A stretch of 64,000 bases of DNA from contig OU452238.1 of NCBI GenBank assembly GCA_911728455.2, positions 13,920,049-13,984,048 on the forward strand, in the 5' to 3' direction. Positions 1-9,209 of the stretch are shown here, one piece after another. The notes under the pieces were generated by a model. The model made no database searches, had not been told where the DNA came from, and was given only the letters and a program-made list of their open reading frames with translations. Numbering within the stretch: the first letter of the stretch is position 1; each line of letters opens with the position of its first letter. The position numbers and the translations under genes were made by a program. The stretch is from Marthasterias glacialis. Its lineage: Eukaryota; Echinodermata; Asteroidea; Forcipulatida; Asteriidae.

Positions 1-396
1 GTCTGATTCTTAGGGAGGAGAGGAGGAGGGGGCGTGTCATTACTCAGATGGTCTCCGGATAATACTAAACTGTTTACTGCTACACCATCTGAGATGTTTA
101 GGTAGGTCTTAGGTGTAGTCGTCTGATTCTTAGGGGGAGAGGAGGAGGGGGCGTGTCATTACTCAGATGGTCTCCGGATAATACTAAACTGTTTACTGCT
201 ACACCATCTGAGATGTTCAGGTAGGTCTTAGGTGTAGTCGTCTGATTCTTAGGGAGGAGAGGAGGAGGGGGCGTGTCATTACTCAGATGGTCTCCTGATA
301 ATGCTAAATTGTTTACTGCTACACCATCTGAGATGTTCAGAGGTAGGTCAAAGGTGTAGTTGTTTGATTCTTAGGATGAGAGGAGGAGGGGGCATG
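1..396. repeat. Tandem satellite, ~120-bp unit, about 3.3 copies
   Basis: Units start at 1, 121, 240 and about 361, each opening with GTCTGATTCTTAGG (the last slightly diverged). Copies differ by a few substitutions and 1-2 bp indels. Each unit contains a short inverted repeat (CAGATGGT ... ACCATCTG) about 45 bp apart. The array runs off the left edge, so total copy number is unknown. It lies upstream of the first visible AAAS exon, so it probably sits in an AAAS intron. Confidence 0.9.
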
Positions 397-736
397 GTTC
401 CAAATATTACTATCACCTCAATCGCTCAGAGAACTGAATAATTATACTATTGTCACTTAAATGCAGTGCACATTTGTTAGGTGTGTATTCTGTATAGAAG
501 ATAGTATGATGTAGGCTCAATCATTATTTTGGAGCACAAACTCAAGGAAGTAGCAACATCAGTGTAAAACATTTTCAACATTTCAATTCTTACAAACAAG
601 AAAAATAAATTAATTGTTTTACCACAGGTTAGCTGTTTTCAATGACTTCTTGAGAAGGATGGATTTGTTGAGACATTTTTCCAAGATCTACACCACTTTT
701 TAGGCTTACTTTCATTTTCCCTGATACATGAGCCCT

Positions 737-911
737 GGGCCCAATTTCACAGAGCTGCTTAAGCAGAAAAACTAGCTAAGCAAGAATAAGGCTACCAGCC
801 CAAATACTATGTTACATGTACAATTTGTGACTGGTATCCTGCTCATTTTCTCTGAGCAGCAAATTGTTAAGCAACATTGTCTGCTTAAGCAGCTCTATGA
901 AATTTGGCCCA
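737..911. mobile_element. Palindromic MITE, GGGCCCAATTTCA family
   Basis: Ends are inverted: GGGCCCAATTTCACAGAGCT on the left and the complement of AGCTCTATGAAATTTGGCCC on the right, with GCTTAAGCAG just inside both. No coding capacity. The right end lies about 40 bp before an AAAS exon. Related copies sit at 8090-8286, 8392-8586 and, truncated, 28748-28910, 21780-21860 and 35590-35656. TIR-type non-autonomous transposon is an inference from the symmetry and dispersal. Confidence 0.75.
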
Positions 912-950
912 GATAATGGAGACAGTCTCACTATTGTGTCTTGTTTCTAG

Positions 951-2761
951 AGTTTGGGAGACAAGAACATGGACCTGTGAGAAGTGGACAGGTCTGTCTG
1001 GTCGCTGCCAAGCAGCCTGCTGGAGTCCAGACAGTAAGACCCTACTGTTCTGTACTGAAAATAAACCCATCATATATGCTCTGGGCTTCACCGAGACAGG
1101 AGATGTAATTGGAGGAGCTCGGGCTGCTGTCACATGCGCTGATTTATCAGAAGTTACTGTAGACTGTGAGCTGAAGAAGATCAGGTATGATGTTACTTGC
1201 ATTGAGTTTCTTCAGGTATCCCTAAACAGGCCTGGACTTTTGAGGACACTAGGTGGCAGCAGACATACCAGGTAAATCCATTGTTTTTGGAATTTTGAGC
1301 ATGCTCAGAACTATGCAAACAATGGCAATTTTCCTGGTAAGTCTGCTGCCACCTAGCTTTTCCTTTTCGAAACCCCAGTTTCTGCTCCAGCTCCAGCTTA
1401 CCATGGTTTTAGAAATGGCCATAGTATCAATGTTTTCCTTTTGTTTGATATCCTATAGCGTTGGAGGCTTGATTCAGGACATAGCATGGGATCCCAATGG
1501 GGAGAGACTAGCTGTATTATTTAAGTCTACTGAATCTAGTAATCTCATTGCGTTATTCAATACAAGACTGGATCCTGTCTTGGAACTCATCCCAAGGTAA
1601 GAAGGACATAAACCCATATTCTTTTAGTTTTATCCTTACACTAATAGACCGATCCATTAAGCCCCGCCTACTAACGTATTGACCAATCACAGCCTTGACA
1701 ATGCGACTGAAAGTCTGACACGTTAAAATCCCATTAGAAAAGTTTTAAAAAACGACCGCCATTGTCCTGACACACAACAGCACACACAACTGTACTAACT
1801 TTGATTTTGTTTAAATTTTCGTATTTCTGGTGGTGCAAATCGCACAGCAGTGGTCCCTGTACAGTGGTGTAAAAGTGGTTCAGTGGTAAAAATAGCTCAG
1901 TTGGTGGAGCGCCGACACGTTAATCCGTTGGTCGTAGGTTCAAATTTCGCTCTAGTCAATTTTTATTACTTTTTTTTGGTTGTTGTAGTGGTTTTGTGCG
2001 AGGTGAGCCTGGTGATATTCCACAGCTGATATCTTTTCAACCCAACTTCCAACATGGAGCACTACTCACAGTGGTAGGTAGACAAATAGTACATGGTATA
2101 AACTAAAAGAGAGATTTTTCTGCATGGACCTGCCATTGCAGCTAGTAAGGACAATCTTTACATATGAAGAATGTCTTCAGACTCAACGCAGAAACCATCC
2201 AATTACATGTTTAAATCCTGTTTGGTGGGAGAGGAGAAATAAAGTGAAATAAGGGGGGCATAGGATAAGCAGAAGATAGTTTTTAACAAATTTCTGTGAA
2301 GGGGGGAAAAAGCGGGAAACCAGTCACAAACAGTGTAAATGAAATTGGACATGTATCTTGGCTGGTAACCATTATCTGGTTACCAAACTGATTTGTTTAA
2401 ATGCTGTGATTAAGCGGCCGTCTGAGAATGAGTCCAGAATACTGCAAAAAAGTCCATTAATTAGACAACATAAATATATCTGTTCATGATCATTTCTCAA
2501 ATCTACATTAGTTCTCAGAAGCAAACATCTATGTAACACATTGAAAGGTCATCCAAGACTTTGTGATTTGTAATTGACTTTGAAGTTTTGATTTTCATTT
2601 CTTTTGTGCCGTAGTGCTGGCATTCTGGTAAGGTGTCATTTATACCACTGATGTACATACCAAGCAAGTCACTACAAGATAACTCCACTTCACCATTCAA
2701 CTATGCAGGCGCCAATACGCCGTTTTCACAAGAACTATTCACACAGCATGAACCACAGTGA
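951..2761 (+). CDS. AAAS: AAAS (ALADIN nucleoporin), last four exons
   Basis: Aladin is a WD-repeat nucleoporin that sits on the cytoplasmic face of the nuclear pore complex and is anchored there by NDC1; human mutations cause triple-A syndrome. Exons here are 951-1184, 1459-1596, 1989-2073 and 2615-2761, all with AG/GT borders and compatible phases. Joined, they give WD-repeat sequence matching the family: ETRTWTCEKWTGLSGRCQ, then ACWSPDSKTLLFCTE, GGLIQDIAWDPNGERLAVL, FVRGEPGDIPQLISFQPNF and, across the last junction, ALLTV-CWHSGKVSFIPL. The stop is TGA at 2759-2761. The first visible exon opens inside a codon after a good acceptor (TTGTTTCTAG), so the 5' half of the gene lies left of the window. 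The C-terminal tail is poorly conserved, as expected. Intron 1185-1458 contains an inverted-repeat element (1241-1356). I am confident of the identity and less sure of single-base borders. Confidence 0.9.
1241..1356. mobile_element. Inverted-repeat element with CTAGGTGGCAGCAGAC arms, copy 1
   Basis: Left arm CACTAGGTGGCAGCAGAC (from 1247) and right arm GTCTGCTGCCACCTAG (from 1341) are near-perfect complements separated by about 75 bp. The centre (GAGCATGCTCAGAACTATG) is shared with a second copy at 28327-28450. It lies in the AAAS intron after exon 951-1184. No ORF. Probably a MITE. Confidence 0.75.
1644..1965. mobile_element. TIR element of the ATAGACCGATCCATTAAGCC family, with a tRNA-like segment
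   Basis: The left end, ATAGACCGATCCATTAAGCC, recurs at 44992 and 53774. The internal TGACACACAACAGCACACAC recurs at about 45122. No matching right TIR is visible here, so this copy is truncated or altered. From 1893 there is a tRNA-like stretch with A box (TAGCTCAGTTGGTGGAGCG) and B box (GGTTCAAAT). It lacks a convincing cloverleaf, so I treat it as SINE-like, not as a tRNA gene. It lies in an AAAS intron. Confidence 0.6.
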
Positions 2762-3005
2762 AATCTTCGACTTGGATCGGTTTGTTATTGCATACAAGGA
2801 AGCTTCCATGTTTTTTTTCACATCTGATGAACAGCAAAGCAACTTTTAGACTGGACATCTGATATCCAACTTTCAAGAAAGAAACTACTGGTATATGAAG
2901 TGCAGTTTAATGAAGCAAGATTATAAAGTGGTTCACCAACTAGTGATGTGCTAGTCTTGCCTCAAGATGTCAGTGATCGATAGTGGATTGTACGCTCGTA
3001 GAATT

Positions 3006-3011
3006 AATAAA
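3006..3011 (+). terminator. Polyadenylation signal AATAAA, probably AAAS
   Basis: Canonical AATAAA 245 bp downstream of the AAAS stop codon, on the same strand. It is the first such hexamer after the stop. Assignment to AAAS rests on position only. Confidence 0.5.
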
Positions 3012-4619
3012 AGAGCGCCCTCTTACGGTATGATTTAACCAACTTGACCAGCTCTTACTAAGGTCTTGTGAATCCTGCAGCATTGGGTGGACTTTTTCTT
3101 CGTTTTCACCCCAGCCTTTCCTTGGGAACCAATCAGATCGAGATCACATAAATAAATTTACATAAATTATTATGTGACCCAGGCTCATGTTTGTTAATAA
3201 TAATAATAAACAGTGCACAATTTTCAACATTACAATCGGGGACACATCCCATTATCGTTTTTCTTTTCTTTTTTTCTGCAACAAATTCAACACTATATTT
3301 GAATATATTTGTAACACTTTTAAAAACTGATTATCCCAGGCTTTTTGAAAGTAAACAAGGCCCATCATCAGCGCTCCGTAAGTAATGAATATTTATATGT
3401 GTTGCATCATAATCTATGTTTAGCTTTGGATGATGCCTGACCTTGGATTTTTAACAAAAGTCGTCAGGGAATCTTTGGTCAGGGAACCAGACTACAGCTG
3501 ATTGACCGATTGAAACCATTAAAAAAATCCATTCCTCACACTTGCATTCAGCTTTGTAGACACTCTATTACAGCTTTACCATTGGATCAAAGTGTACATA
3601 ACCATGCACAATCAGTAGGTTCTAAAGCAACTTTAATAAATGACTGCAATCTATGCATGAAGAAAATATACCAAATATTACAAAGTAGCACACAAAAAAT
3701 AGTCTGACAAAATTAAATTTCTTATAATGTTTATTTCTAGTAGCAAATGTGTTAAAAGTGAAGTCAAGACTGAAACTGTATGTTACAATGAAGCAGGATT
3801 TCATTTTGACATTGCTTTGAATCATATTAATAGAGTTAAACATGTAATGAAACTAAAAGATGTTAACTTTGATTGCAAATTGAAATAAATTAATTGAGTT
3901 TCAGATCTGAGTTTCAGATCTCACAGGAAACATCCTCGTGGAAACCATTAAAGGGGCTGTGTCATGATTATAGCAGTAAATGGAATAACCCAGTTACTAC
4001 GCCCGCGTGCGTGCCGGAGGTCACTTCACAGTTTAACAACAGCATTCCAGCTGACAAATTGCAAATATGATTGGTTTTTGTGGAATGGAATTACCCGATA
4101 CATACTGTGTAGGATTTACATTCCATAGATTGACATGCCCTCCGTTTTTTTTTATCATATTATAAAAAACTTTATTAAGTTACCCAATATTCATTCATTA
4201 GTCTTTTGGATTGTGAGAATACAATATAAGGTAACGCATTCACAAACAATTCCTTGATTTAACCCATAACCAATATGAAACAAATTTTCACAAGACAACC
4301 AAGTGACCTTTTGGACATCCAGACACACAATTGACCTTTCCCAGCGAAAAATAACATTACTTGCCATCAATCTGTTAAGTTAACCTGGTGAATAGCTCAG
4401 AAGATTTTCTATTGACAATTATGCAGTAAAATCCCAGAGAAATAATACCCTCAACAGTGTTATCAATTTAGACATTTGTGATGTGTTTATTACCAGCTGT
4501 CAAACTTCAAACTATTGAATAGCATAGCCTTTTTAATATAGTTCAAATTGGCTCAAGCACAAGCCATTAAGTGGACTGAAGATTTTTGTGGCAGCCATCT
4601 TGGTATTTTAATTTTTAGC

Positions 4620-4715
4620 ATCGAGTTGTCAAACCACCGGTTCTTTTCAGAACCACCACAACTCATAGAGAGAGTGTTATGTACGCGGTGTCTCCGCAAA
4701 CCTCACCAGATTAAA
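4620..4715. repeat. Fragment of the GGAGACACCATGT foldback family
   Basis: GGTTCTTTTCAGAACCACCA followed by GGTGTCTCCGCAAACCTCAC matches, in reverse orientation, segments at 52140-52270, 45166-45255 and 9590-10330. It looks like one end of a foldback or Penelope-like repeat. Confidence 0.55.
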
Positions 4716-5546
4716 CTCTGCTTGACAGCTGTATAAAATCTGACAATAATAAACAGTGCTCTTCACATCCATCAAACATTTAAACAGTTTCATTTTCATA
4801 CCACACCAATAATAATATAAAAAATAAAACATTCATAATAAAGATGCTTTCAATTGTACAAAATTCAATCCTGGAATGAAACAACCATAAAGAGTTACGA
4901 TTTGCAGAAGTTTATTTAAAGTCTTATAAATTTGGCAAAGAAAAAAATTGTTATCAAAAGTTGGCTAGCGCCCAAAACTAACATACTCAGCCACCACATA
5001 TCATTCTTCATTCTATGCTAACCAGGCACTTAAGTTGTTTAAATTTCAGCTGGATTAATTGTTTTTGCAGAAGTTTAATATATTTTTGCAAAGGGAATGT
5101 TACTTTTTCCCCAGTTATGACCAATCTGTTAACAATATACATTCTACATTTAACACTTCCCAATGTGTGTTGTTTACTAAACAAAAAAGAAAGGAAAATA
5201 TAGATAACAAGATAAATGTATTTAAATATTTGAGAATACTTTCAAGCTATATTAAATCAACCTGATTCAAATTATGGGATGTATGGTAGTAAAATGACCG
5301 TGTGTACGGTAAGCTAAAATATTGAAAGCTTACTATATCTTCTAAAAAGACAATATTTATTTCAATTAACAATCGTACTTTCTGCATGCATTTTCTACTT
5401 TCTGCATGTGTTTTTTATTTTTTATTTTAATTCTATTTTGTTTATAATTTATTATTATAATTATTATTATTATTATTTTTTTGGGGGGGGGATGGATATG
5501 CTTCATGAATATTAATGAAGAATGATAAGTACACTTTGCACTGTGC

Positions 5547-5548
<2 letters not shown>

Positions 5549-5607
<59 letters not shown>
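5549..5607. repeat. (TAA)n microsatellite
   Basis: About 20 uninterrupted TAA units; a shorter TTA run lies at 5452-5476. Simple sequence, open on the opposite strand as poly-Ile, which is not a gene. Confidence 0.95.
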
Positions 5608-5609
<2 letters not shown>

Positions 5610-5810
5610 CAGTTCATATACAGCGCTTTATCAAACCCGATGGGCGTCACAAAGCGCTCAGTGTTTTTTCCTGCAAGGTATGCGGAGTTAGGTTTTGAAG
5701 TATGAGACCTGTTCCTTAACATAGCACCATGTAACGGTTTACAAGGTGCTGTGGCGCAATCTGCAGCCGATCACACCAGGGGCAAAGCCCTTCTCCTTGT
5801 ACATGTACAT
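5610..5810. repeat. Dispersed repeat (AGCGCTTTATCAAACCCGAT type), copy 1
   Basis: A string of motifs (CAAAGCGCT, TATGAGACC, GTTTACAAGGTGCTG, CAGCCGATCACACC) recurs in the same order at 37888-38075. In reverse orientation its end matches the flank of the LTR element near 53990-54048. This appears to be the tail of the tRNA-derived SINE family seen in UBR3 introns. Confidence 0.65.
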
Positions 5811-6120
5811 ATCCAGTATGTCGTCATGATAGCAGTACATCATTTTGAAAACCAGTAGTACCAAAGCTTCACAGTGCATAGAACATGAAGCCTCAATAAA
5901 TTACCTTTATATATAACTAAGATTTGAAAATGGTGAGAGATTTCAAGGCAAGAGAAACATGCATGTTTTTAAAAATTTACAAAATGTACATTGATTTTTC
6001 AAGGAAACAATCTAAAAGTAGCAGAATTTATGTTTGAGAAAATAGAGTTAGCAGTTGTGAACTGCTTACCGACCAAAAGGATCTGTGGTGTAAGTGCAAA
6101 ACATTGTGAATGACCTCACG

Positions 6121-6181
6121 TTTCAACCCTAGCAGAGTCTTTTTTTCAAAGGCTTTGAGAAAGACTCTGCTAGGGTTGAAA
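6121..6181. repeat. Perfect 22-bp inverted repeat (hairpin)
   Basis: Bases 6121-6142 and 6160-6181 are exact reverse complements (TTTCAACCCTAGCAGAGTCT plus TT), with a 17-nt loop. No gene overlaps it. An RNA copy would form a stable hairpin. Confidence 0.9.
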
Positions 6182-8089
6182 TGTTCAACTACAATGGGGC
6201 CATTAAAAAATTTGTGCTTTGTAGAATTTATTTAATGTTTACTCCAATTTACCATAAGGCTAAATTGAAATACTTTTTGATTATAAAACCTGAGATCAAT
6301 CAAATAATCACACACCATAAAAATGGAAGAGACAATGTTTACAACATTAATAACTGACTTGTGAGTGACTAAAGCATCACAATTGAAAAACAGCGCATAC
6401 TGAATTGTTGCGTCACCAAAATTCGCTTCGCCTGCGCTTTTGCGTTAAGTATGAACCGGGCTTAATGGATCGTGTACAAGACTACAATCACAAAATGTAA
6501 GGATGCAGTTGTTTCCCCTACCCATCATACAAAAACATTATGGCAACCTGACCCCGCCCCCTTCATCCTTGAAAATAAATTATCATTTTGTGTCGTGTGT
6601 GATAGATTTTTCCTTGACCTCGTAACAAGAATTCAAAGCCCAGGAAGTCATTACCCATTTGGGTAATTCATCAACTTGTTTTGATCACCTTCTCAGTTCA
6701 TTAGCCAGAGGAACACAACATTTATCAATATCAAATGTCATTTTTATGTGAATAGAACAAACCCATAAACAGCTTTCACTACATCCTGTACAAGGGTGTT
6801 ATGTGTGGCATTGTAGTGTATTGAAAGCTGATGTTACTTCAGATTTTATAATATAAATTGAAAACGACAAAATGTTAGTGAAGATTATAAACATTAATAA
6901 GTAGTAATACACTAATATTTGTTTGGAAGAATAAATTTATCCCTATCTTGTGATTTTCAATAAACAGACCATCCAACAAATATGTACAGTTTTTGTCTAA
7001 CCTTCCTATTTTAGTGAAAACAAATGAAAAACACTTTACATTTTATAAAAGCTTTTTTTCAAATTTGGCAGTATATCAGACTGAAATTTTGTGCTAAGGG
7101 AGTTTGGCACTGGTATTAACTATAAAATCATTGTGCTTCCATTTTGTTTTCCCCAAACGATAACTAATCCTATATTTGACCTTTAAAGTTCAGCCAGGCT
7201 TTCCCTTCCCTGTAAAACATATTCTGAAAAATACACTTCATGATTATCAAATGTCATTGATGTTCTGATTGGTTTAACGAAGAATGAGCAATGAGATGTA
7301 CCTTATAATCACTCTCAAGAATGCCCTTTCTCAAAGTAAAATTCTTTGCGTAGTTACACTCACTTTGCTCAAGGCCATAGGCACATTTTGTGATGAAATT
7401 TCCAAGGATTTGCGTCAACTAGAAGATTATTAAGTAACACTGCTGTAAAATATTTCAAAAGTTTTGCACCAAGTGCAACACATGATGTATGCTGATAAAA
7501 ATGTTACGAATTAAGTGAAACATTATTACCCACATACCAATAAAATAAAATATTTGTCTATGCAAAACTTATTTCAATTAATTTGATTTACATTAAAAAC
7601 ATTCCAATACAATTGGTGCACCATCTCTTTTAATAAAATATAAATCTGTATGCATTATATTGAAAGCGAAGCTTTTGACAAAATTTAAAATGTCATTGTA
7701 CGCATAATATAGTGTACTTCTAATATCTTACAATAAATGCAATCATTGTGCAACTTGGGTATTCAACCATAGTCTGATAGTCTCAATTCAAAGTCCACAC
7801 TATCTCATACATCAGGTGCAGGCTTTCTAGGCGTACACAAAAGCACTCTTGTTGGTTACAAAGCAGCGTCGCAGCCATGGGGGGGGGGGGGGGGGCATGT
7901 GGACCCCACAATTTTCCAGTGGCCCCCCAGGTGCCCCCATGAAAAAAATCCATTAGAAAACATGGCCCCTTGGCCCACACTACAAAGCAATCCCCCCCCC
8001 CCCCTTGTGCCCTCCTCTCCCCGCCCACTGACAAAATCCTGGCTACGCGGCTGTTACAAAAGCACTCTAGATTTCAGAAGTTGCAATCA

Positions 8090-8286
8090 GGGCCCAATGT
8101 CATAGAGCTGCTTTAAAGCACAAAAAGTAGCCAAGTACAACAAAAATCATGCTTACCAGAATAGGGTTACCAGCCAAAATACCATGTCACATGTACAATC
8201 TGTGACTGGTAGCCTGCTTATTTTTGCTTAGCAGAAGATTTTCCAGCAATTTTTTCTGCTTGAGCAGCTCTATCAAGTTGGGCCCA
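8090..8286. mobile_element. Palindromic MITE, GGGCCCAATTTCA family, copy 2
   Basis: The left end GGGCCCAATGTCATAGAGCT is complemented by AGCTCTATCAAGTTGGGCCC at the right end. Internal motifs (CCATGTCACATGTACAAT, GTGACTGGTAGCCTGCT) match copy 1 at 737-911. Confidence 0.75.
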
Positions 8287-8391
8287 GTAAATGTACACGT
8301 AGCATGCATACTGGCAGTGGGTGGATTTCTAACGAGCAAGACATGCATAATACATGTATACAGGTCAAGAACATTGCACTTTAGGCACCTG

Positions 8392-8586
8392 GACCAATGT
8401 CGTCAAGCTCTTACGCAAAAACAGAAGATTCAGCACAAATTTTGCTTAGCAGAAACAGGTTACCAATTACCAGCCTAAATACCATGCAAAAACCACTGTT
8501 TTTGAATGGCTCCCTGTTGGTTTTTGGTAAGCATAGAAACTGCTAAGCACAATTTTTCTGCTGAAAAAAGCTTTATGAAATTTGGC
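8392..8586. mobile_element. Diverged palindromic MITE, GGGCCCAATTTCA family, copy 3
   Basis: Same layout as the copy at 8090-8286, with decayed ends: GGACCAATGTCGTCAAGCTC on the left and AAGCTTTATGAAATTTGGCA on the right. The internal TTGCTTAGCAGAAACAGGTT is shared. About 105 bp from copy 2. Confidence 0.6.
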
Positions 8587-9209
8587 ATTGTATGATTTCT
8601 ACTGTGAATGAATGTAAAGTGAAGCTCACTTGTGATGATTTGGTCACATCAGGATTCCGAAACTAGTGTCAAATTAGTCTTTAAAAAAACCTGATTTTTT
8701 TTTACCATAAAATGTACATAACTGCCAGAAAAATGGCAAAACAATGTTAACAATATTGATGGAGTTTCCTGTAATTATTATTATTGTATTGAAAACAAAC
8801 ACAAATCATAGCTCAAAGGCCAAGTGTAAACATTTACATATTAATATGTAGATAACAAACTGAAATATTGTGGCACAACCAACTCTTAGTAAGGGGAGGG
8901 CTTTTGCTGTGTCAAACCATCCATTTGTGCATGTTAATGATCTCATTGGGGGTGGGGGTGGGGGAGTTTTGAACAAGCTCCCCCACCCTACCCCCGCTGG
9001 TTATGCCACTGATGAAAAGGAAGCTGTGCCAAATGATAGTGAGCTGTTCGCAGAAGGCACAACAAAATAGCACACAAGTATTTGATTGGTTAAAAATAAT
9101 TACTCAATTTATAAGGCACCGGTATCATGTGCAGTCTAGTGAGACTGTGATTTTCGTTTCTTTACATTCTGATTCTTAAGAGGCTTGTTTCTGATTGTTG
9201 AAACCATCT

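Larger units (their letters stand above)
2762..9209. other. AAAS 3' flank and repeat-rich intergenic region
   Basis: A canonical AATAAA at 3006-3011, 245 bp after the AAAS stop, probably ends the AAAS 3'UTR. Beyond it I see no conserved coding sequence; the open frames are short and low-complexity. The region holds (TAA)n microsatellites, a perfect 22-bp hairpin at 6121-6181, a dispersed repeat at 5610-5810, G/C homopolymers at 7879-7897, 7991-8004 and 8947-8964, and two palindromic MITEs at 8090-8586. The 3' end of the minus-strand aquaporin gene probably enters from the right. Confidence 0.7.

Noticed and set aside
1893..1965. Plus-strand tRNA gene in an AAAS intron
   Set aside because: Only A/B-box resemblance; no convincing cloverleaf and it sits next to a dispersed repeat.
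5366..5722. Minus-strand frame with poly-isoleucine
   Set aside because: Translation of a TAA/TTA microsatellite, not a protein.
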